Part shown: in pieces, positions 58,136 to 64,000 of the stretch
Layout: each line of letters starts with the position of its first letter
Numbering within the stretch: the stretch's first letter is position 1
DNA from: Cryptomeria japonica
Taxonomy: Eukaryota; Streptophyta; Pinopsida; Cupressales; Cupressaceae
DNA: 64,000 nucleotides
Assembly: GCF_030272615.1 (NCBI RefSeq)
Contig: NC_081413.1
Span: 563,766,010-563,830,009 of the forward strand
Direction: 5' to 3'
Notes under the pieces: model-generated
Told to the model about the DNA's origin: nothing
What the model saw: the letters and a program-made list of their open reading frames with translations, nothing else
Databases searched by the model: none
Position numbers and translations under genes: made by a program

Positions 58136-58731
58136 CTAAGTTGCCGGTTCAGGTTTGGGCATCGGTTCGGATTCGAAGAACTGGTATGCTGGTACGACAA
58201 AATTTTGAAAAGGGGTTTGAGTTCGTTTGGGATTTTTAGTACAAAAACATGTATATGCAGCCTATAAGCATGAATTAAGATTAGCATGTCACAAAGAATC
58301 ATATAAACAACAAAACCAGCATAAACTTGTAATCATAGCATCATGTTCATACCATACCATCATCATATACATCAAGTTTAATATCAAAATGACAAAATAT
58401 TCAAGTATCAATATTTCAACTTTCAACAATTATTAGTTTAGTTTATTAATATTCAAGTATCATTGTTTCAACTTTCCCCTTGCTTGTAGTCATGTTGCTT
58501 GTGTGAAATGAGCAAGTTAATGTTTTAAAACTCACTTTTAGGGTTATATTTTAATTTTTTATTTGGTGGATTTCAAAAAAAATTAAAATTTTGCAAAAAA
58601 AAAACACCATTTTTAGGCCATCAGACCCTTGGGTTCGACCTGGTCCGAACCAGGCCTGTGAATCATAGACCCTGTCCAGATCACAAGTGGACCGGACCAG
58701 TACCAGGGGTCTAGGGAGGTGAACCCTGCAA
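58136..58731. mobile_element. Internally deleted hAT element, 596 bp
   Basis: Left end CTAAGTTGCCGGTTC and right end GAACCCTGCAA match the ends of the 3.2-kb hAT at 33347-36580, and internal blocks (GCATGAATTAAGATTAGCAT, AAGTTTAATATCAAAATGA) are shared with its termini. The transposase is deleted. CATTTTCT flanks it at 58128-58135 and 58732-58739. The right terminus lacks the last five bases (CTTAG) seen in the larger element. Confidence 0.85.
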
Positions 58732-58910
58732 CATTTTCTTGTTCTTTAGTCATAATGCTGGGCCATGGCAATGATTCACTCAGGGCTTTGGATTGTCATA
58801 GGGAAATTGGTTATATGAGCTAGGCTTGAGTTGGCAATCTTCTTGTACTTGGAGGATGCATTATCTCCAAAAATGTCCTTGAGGGCCTTGGTGTCTAGGT
58901 CCCCAATTTC

Positions 58911-60587
58911 TGTCATGTCCCCTCCTTGATCGCTATATGTATCCTAAAAGAAGCAATTATTATTAATAATTAATATAATAATTAAACAACAAATGATTAT
59001 TTGAGATTTATTTATTTATTAATTATTATTATTTAATTAATATTTTACTAATAATACTCTTAAAATTTTATATTATTATTTGATTAATATTTAATAGACT
59101 ATGGTTCTGGAGGAATTCCCTTGTTATCTTTTGGTATTACCAACTTTGGGAATTCTACAATAAATGATTCCTCACTGCCGGCAAATGGTCGAGCTATGCT
59201 AAATACCAAAACTCCTTTCGTATATGATCCCAGCTAAGAGATGTTGATGAATATATGTCTCCGTAATCAACACTATCACATGGAAGATTATCGAATCCAG
59301 GGATTATCAAACAAACATTCCATAAACTCGGTTAATGTTAAATACGGAAAGGTAGAAAAGAGCGATTATAATTATCGCACATGAAAGTATCGAGCCAAGC
59401 CAAAACGACCATCGTTGTCAATACCGTATCAAAGGTTGCAACAGGAGAAGTGGACTATTTTATCGATCATACTTAATATTGCAAGAGCAACGATCTGTAT
59501 CTGTAGTACATAAGATATCATATTATCGCTACCCCAATTATTGATTATTTAGTGCTTAAGAAATAACAGTCAAAGAATATCCGCTAAGGCAAATGATAAC
59601 ATGTGTGATTAATGAATAAGTTGTAGTAATGCAGACAAGAGGTTTAATCTGCTATCCACCCAATTGCGTATACAAGTGACCAATAAGATAGTGTGCGTTG
59701 CATATATCGATCAAGGAAGATAGAAGGATCGATGAGGTTGATGACTAACTATTAGTTTATCATCGATGATTGCTGTCATCAGAATCACACTTATAATCAA
59801 GGCTGTGCTGTGATTCATTACAGAAATGTTTTGACAGATTCATAAATAAGAAACAATAATTAAACAAGTGCAATCTGTTTGGAAGTTAACAAAGGGGACA
59901 TATTATCAAGTATGAATTGGTAATAAGTCATGATTATGACACATGAAAAGATGCAATTGTTAAGGGTGTGATGTATGCAAGTAGGCAAACTTGTATAATT
60001 TACGATCTGTATTAAATAATGATAAATCAATTAAGGAAGAGGCATGTTGTTAAGTAAGAATGCAATGTTTAAAAGACACAACCCCTCACGTCAAGTCTCT
60101 GGTATGATATTTAGGGAGGATACATTCTCATTTCAGGGGGGAATATATACTATCTGCAACCATGGAAGAGTTTGAGAATTATAGTCTGTGTGCATAAAGG
60201 GGGTCCAGTTGCATCATTCTGATCGCCATCAATCAGATCAGAACAGATCAGATCTGTTATTGAATTACTGGCAGTAACATCTTCGTTCTTGGTGGTATGC
60301 ATGGGATGTGCTTAATATGTATGCTTAATATATGAAGCCTGATAATATTCTTATGCAGAACTGAGTAATAAACAAATATATATATATATATATGTTTAGA
60401 AGTAATGAATTAAATGAACAAGCAAAATTGAGATTATAAATCAGATTAAATTGTCAATTTGATATAAGGGAAAGATTATGATTGGATTCATGTTATGAAG
60501 GTTTTTCTCCTAATCAATATAGTTTAAGAGTGTTGTGAAGGCTTAATTATGGTTTAAACATCCCTAAAACTACGAGGGGACATTACA
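58911..60587. mobile_element. Solo LTR, 1,677 bp, 5-bp duplication ATTTC
   Basis: Starts TGTCATGTCCCCTCC and ends GGGGACATTACA. Identical ATTTC pentamers lie at 58906-58910 and 60588-60592. No coding sequence. It splits the unknown ORF (copy 2) inside an isoleucine codon; removing it and one pentamer restores the reading …DTEIGDLD…, as in copy 1 (…DTEIGHVD…), which supports the ends. Confidence 0.9.
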
Positions 60588-60937
60588 ATTTCAGTGTCTA
60601 TAATGTTTTGTGCCTTAGAGTTGACTTTTGATACTTTTGGCACGTCTTGGAACTTATACTTCATGGTGAGGCTAGTTTGTCAACTTTGGATAACTTTTCT
60701 TTCTTTACAGCTTGAGAGACCTCTTTTGCAACTTCTACGACAATATCTTCTTCTCGAGACAGCTTGAAACATCTACAAGGCCACAAGCTAGTGTTATAAA
60801 TCAAGAAAAAACCATCAAAATACCTTAACTCAAGCATTTTTTTTTGTCATTTGCAGGATTTTGGGTTTCAGGAGCATAGGAGGTTTGGGGATTGAGATTG
60901 CAAGCAGATCAAGGTTCTTAGGACTTGGTCGAAAGAT

Positions 60938-62152
60938 CCTTGTAGGATATGAGGTCCTGCAAGGGTAGTCTATACTTGCATTCTCTTTTACTTGGGCTGC
61001 AGGTCTTTGGAAGGTTTAAGAATTTGAGGCTTTTATCCTTGAATCCTTTTAGGACCTGAAGTCCTGCTGTAGTGCGTTGAAGTCCTTTGAAATTTTTCTG
61101 AGAAGAGGGTTCTCGGGCGGGTGAAGGTTTTAAGTTTTAAATCCTTGGATCCCTTTGGGACCTGAAGTCCCATAGGGATACACTACAAAAGTTCATACCT
61201 TGGTTTGTTTTCGAGAGTCTTAAGGCTTTGAGGTTTAAATCCTATCATCCCTTTGTGACCTGAAGTCTTATAGGGATAATCTATCGAATGAACTACTTCA
61301 AATTGCGAACCACAAAAGATCCCATCATACCTTGGTTTTTATGCTTTTGACCCTAGATCCCATTGGGACCCGAAGTCCTGCAAGGATGCTCTTTGTGTGA
61401 GTTATAATGTTTTGAAAGAGTTTCGAATTCTTGTGGGACTCAAAGCCCCACATGCTTGGTCATTGAATCTGATGGTTCTCGAATCCCTTTGTGACCAGAA
61501 GTCCTATAGGGATGGTTCTTTAAGTTTTCCATACGTATTCATTTTAACACATAAGGCATGGTTCGATTGTGTTTTCATGGCAGATTTTAGGGCAATGTAG
61601 GGCCCAAACTCTTGCAAGGTAAATTTTTAATTTTAGGCCAAACTCCTACGAGGGCATGGGTTGACCTACGAGGGCATGGGTTGAATTTAGCAAAGGTTCA
61701 GTTTATTCACTAAGGTAACAACAAAAGCAAACTTTAACTAAAATGCTAAACTAGGAAAGCAGGAAACAGGAAGAAACAAACAGGCATAACAAAAACGAAA
61801 CCAAAAAGGTTGTGGGGAAGCAAGCAAAGAAACCTACCTGCTTCCGAAGCCTAAATAGTCAAAGAAAAAACACGACCACCAAGATGGGACTTCTGGATAG
61901 ATAGGGATCTCAGGATAAATTCCTAAGATTTATGCGGCTCCCATAGTCCTGTAAAGAACTAGCCACTAGGATTGGGGGCAGGAATTGGGGATGGACAAGG
62001 ATCTTAGGATAAAATCCTATGATTCGTGTGGCTCCCGCAGTCCCACAAGGACAATAGAAGAAACCAAGGAAAAGGAGAAGGGAAAGGAACTTTGGGAAGA
62101 AAAGGGAACATAGAACAAAGTCTTGACTCCTAAGATCCTCTTTGGGCCCAAA
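60938..62152. repeat. Hairpin array upstream of the unknown ORF (copy 2)
   Basis: About ten imperfect inverted repeats, most with a GGAC-CTGAA-GTCC-like core: 60938-60964, 61051-61065, 61149-61179 (12 of 13 pairs), 61247-61277, 61357-61387, 61432-61452, 61483-61513, 61907-61929, 62001-62023 and TTTGGGCCCAAA at 62141-62152. Centres are about 56-110 bp apart over the first seven. Several share outer arms ATCCC…GGGAT. Same position relative to the ORF as in copy 1, but a different consensus sequence. Confidence 0.75.
61645..61686. repeat. 21-bp tandem duplication
   Basis: CCTACGAGGGCATGGGTTGA occurs twice in succession between about 61646 and 61685, separated by a single base. Lies within the copy 2 hairpin region. 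Confidence 0.8.
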
Positions 62153-64000
62153 ATCCTGAAGAGAATGCAAAAACAAAAGGAAAAGAGGGGCAAGAAAATG
62201 AAAACAGAAAACAAAGAAAACAAAGAAACCAAAAGGGAAAGGAAATGGGAAGGCAAAAGGATACCCCTCAGTCCTTGGCTCTTAGCCGAAGAGGTTCAGC
62301 CTATTGGCTCGTGCCCCCGTATCGCCCTCGCTGGGCTGGCAGCTCGCGGGCTTCATGCCCTTGCTGGGTTGTCGTGCTCGCAGGTCTGGACCTCCATCAA
62401 AAAAAAAAGGGAAAGGAAAGGAAAAGGGAAGGCAAAAGGAGAAAAGGGAAAGGAAAAGAAGAAAAAGAAAGGGGGACCCCATTTTAGCCAGCAAAAACAT
62501 GGGTGCTGTGTATGCAGGGCGTAACAGTACTCTCACTGCTCATTTGAGCATATATTTAATATACTTTGTGGACTTTTCTCAATATTTAAAAGAAAAATGT
62601 ATATAGCATTTTGGTTATGTAAAATTTTGAAGCTTGCAAACACAGCTATATATACTACAAGAAGCTGTAGAACATGAACTCAACTAGTATCTTCATCAAA
62701 CATGAATTCGATCTCATTGCCTCTGAACTTCAAACAATTGTAATGTCATTTTGTAATGCTGTAAGATATAAAGTAAAAATCAATGTGACTTTGCTTGGAA
62801 AAATCAGAATAGAAACCTGAGATTATCCTCACATGCAAGAAGGTGCTGGAAGCCAAACAATAATCTCAAAACAAATATTGTGTAACGAAAATTGCAAGCC
62901 ATCATCAATCTGACAATTGCTCACTATAAAGCATAGAAGTTGAAAACTGAATCAAGATCTCAAAATTACTATCTTTAAAAGCTATAGGAAAGACTTGAGC
63001 TTTGTAAACATATAAACATCTTGGACAGTAAAAGAATAGTGTATTCCGATGTGATGCGGATCAGAAAGGTGGAGAGAAGTTCAAAAACATGGAAGGAGAA
63101 GCTACCACAGAATGGGCCATCATTATATATGTTACACTTTTTATTCATGGTCCAGTGTAAATCTTCACGTTTGTTTGCAGAATGCATTGGTTTGCTCCAA
63201 CATACACTTCAATTTTTTAAAAATTTGATCAATTTTTGGGGTTGTATTGAAGGGCCCCAGCTCATGACGTTACCGAAAGAAACAAAGCAAACTAGAATCC
63301 TGTGTGAACAACCCACACTAGAGTATAATGGACAAGCACACAAGCTAACCAAAGGAACTAGAAATGTAGAATAAGCAAGCACACAAGCTAACCAAAGGAA
63401 CTAGGAATGTAGAATAACCAGCCAGGAAACCAGACAACAGAGAGAAAGACCAGTATGAATATCTTGAATGGGTGCAACTAGGGGATACATAGCAGAATGC
63501 TGAACAAACCAAAACAGCATGAAACCACCCAAAACAAGGGCCAACACCAATTGCAAGGAGAAAACAATCAAGAGTTTTCAGATAAACCCCAGCATGCTAC
63601 GTTGGAGCCATTTGGGGTTGTCCTCCATCTATCATAAGGTATATTGTAAATGCCTGGCTCAGAAACAACCATTATCTTAACCTTCATTTGTCTAGTCAAT
63701 TCTTCTAGTCTATCAAATTGTAACCCTTTGGTAATTTCCACTTGTTGTGTAGACCATTGCAAAAAGTCATGTTCTAGACAAGGGATCGTGTCTACTAACC
63801 ACCTCCAGTAAACCTTCGTTGTGGGAAATGACCAAGTGCTTAATTTCTAGCTATATATCCTAAGAGAATTTTTTGAAATTGCTATCATCATGATTTAGGG
63901 CAAGATTTTCATCCCTTATTACCTGAGCTCATGATCAATTGAGGCTCTCTGGGGCTTACCTCTAAGCCTGGATCCTCAATGATATCTTCCATTATCCACT
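62153..64000. other. Unclassified intronic DNA, with a purine-rich tract
   Basis: Includes a long A/G-rich stretch (62400-62480) that creates spurious basic and acidic open frames on both strands. Beyond it I see no conserved coding sequence; the frame at 63568-63762 has no known motif. The next exon of the CPSF A-like gene is not here. Confidence 0.45.
63333..63417. repeat. 43-bp tandem duplication
   Basis: A unit beginning CAAGCACACAAGCTAACC is present at 63333-63375 and from 63376, with about two differences. Confidence 0.9.

Larger units (their letters stand above)
55925..60664 (-). pseudogene. Unknown repeat-borne ORF family, copy 2, twice interrupted
   Basis: Homologue of 18527-22153. 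On the minus strand: MKYKFQDVPKV at 60664, IIDTEI ending at the solo LTR, then GDLDTKALKD at 58905; after the hAT, KITTKLQRSEFIPEEVDLII (57940), KKFYMTSYVVYLVANMGNFP (57730), YEYWFIQFPKSTYIRVFG and FCSDKIILMEF (57470-57350), GLRDDIPKKFSDDGEILDP (57030), the basic KRRRTKGKGEKKLKEEL (about 56730), an acidic region (56470-56147) and a short basic coil (56119-55925). These align in order with copy 1 at clearly lower identity. Stops and frameshifts are frequent. Function unknown. Confidence 0.65.

Noticed and set aside
62123-62606. Lysine/glutamate-rich frames and antisense phenylalanine/leucine-rich frames
   Set aside because: Caused by the A/G-rich tract; no conserved motif.

Overview
This is nuclear DNA from a land plant, most likely a gymnosperm (conifer-like). 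The evidence is one conserved single-copy gene whose exons are separated by a 46-kb intron, and introns packed with old, nested LTR retrotransposons, solo LTRs, hAT transposons, LINEs and a SINE. I cannot name the species from the sequence. There are no bacterial features and no tRNA or rRNA genes.

The only clearly functional gene is on the + strand. It encodes the plant CPSF A-subunit/DDB1/SF3B3-like beta-propeller protein (Arabidopsis At3g11960 type). Four coding exons are visible: 4402-4489, 4632-4807, 4916-6968 and 52974-53290. The intron between the last two is 46,005 bp, phase 0, with GT-AG ends. The gene starts left of the window and continues beyond it, so nearly everything else here is intronic.

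Layout. 1-3388: minus-strand retroelement, entered from a tRNA-Met-type primer-binding site, whose first ORF is a decayed PDS5 cohesin-factor fragment. 7377-8849: inverted-repeat (foldback) element with a small A-tailed insertion in one arm. 10.3-27.5 kb: retroelement complex bounded by two 440-bp LTRs of one family (10682-13747 and 26284-27232, each interrupted by a later insertion). It holds a decayed copia element, an unrecognised 3.6-kb ORF region and an array of palindromic hairpins. 29.4-37.6 kb: LTR-like block carrying a 3.2-kb hAT element. 38-44.9 kb: repeatedly duplicated LINE reverse-transcriptase fragments, split by a hAT element and a 2.6-kb solo LTR. 45.4-52.9 kb: LTR sequences, a gag relic and a tRNA-derived SINE. 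53.3-64 kb: next intron, with an L1 relic and a second copy of the unrecognised ORF family. That copy is interrupted by a small hAT and a 1.7-kb solo LTR, and is again preceded by a hairpin array.

The most unusual signal is the hairpin arrays. Two diverged copies of the same unknown minus-strand ORF family (N-terminal part at 22153 and at about 60664) each have, directly upstream, a series of palindromes. In copy 1 they recur about every 47 bp. The arms change together (GGACTTTAAAGTCC, GGATTTTAAAATCC and a GGGTTT/AAACCC form), while the spacers between them differ. Copy 2 has its own hairpin consensus (GGAC-CTGAA-GTCC core) at about 100-bp spacing. I know of no named element with this structure. 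All readings were made by eye; homology assignments rest on remembered family motifs, not on searches.
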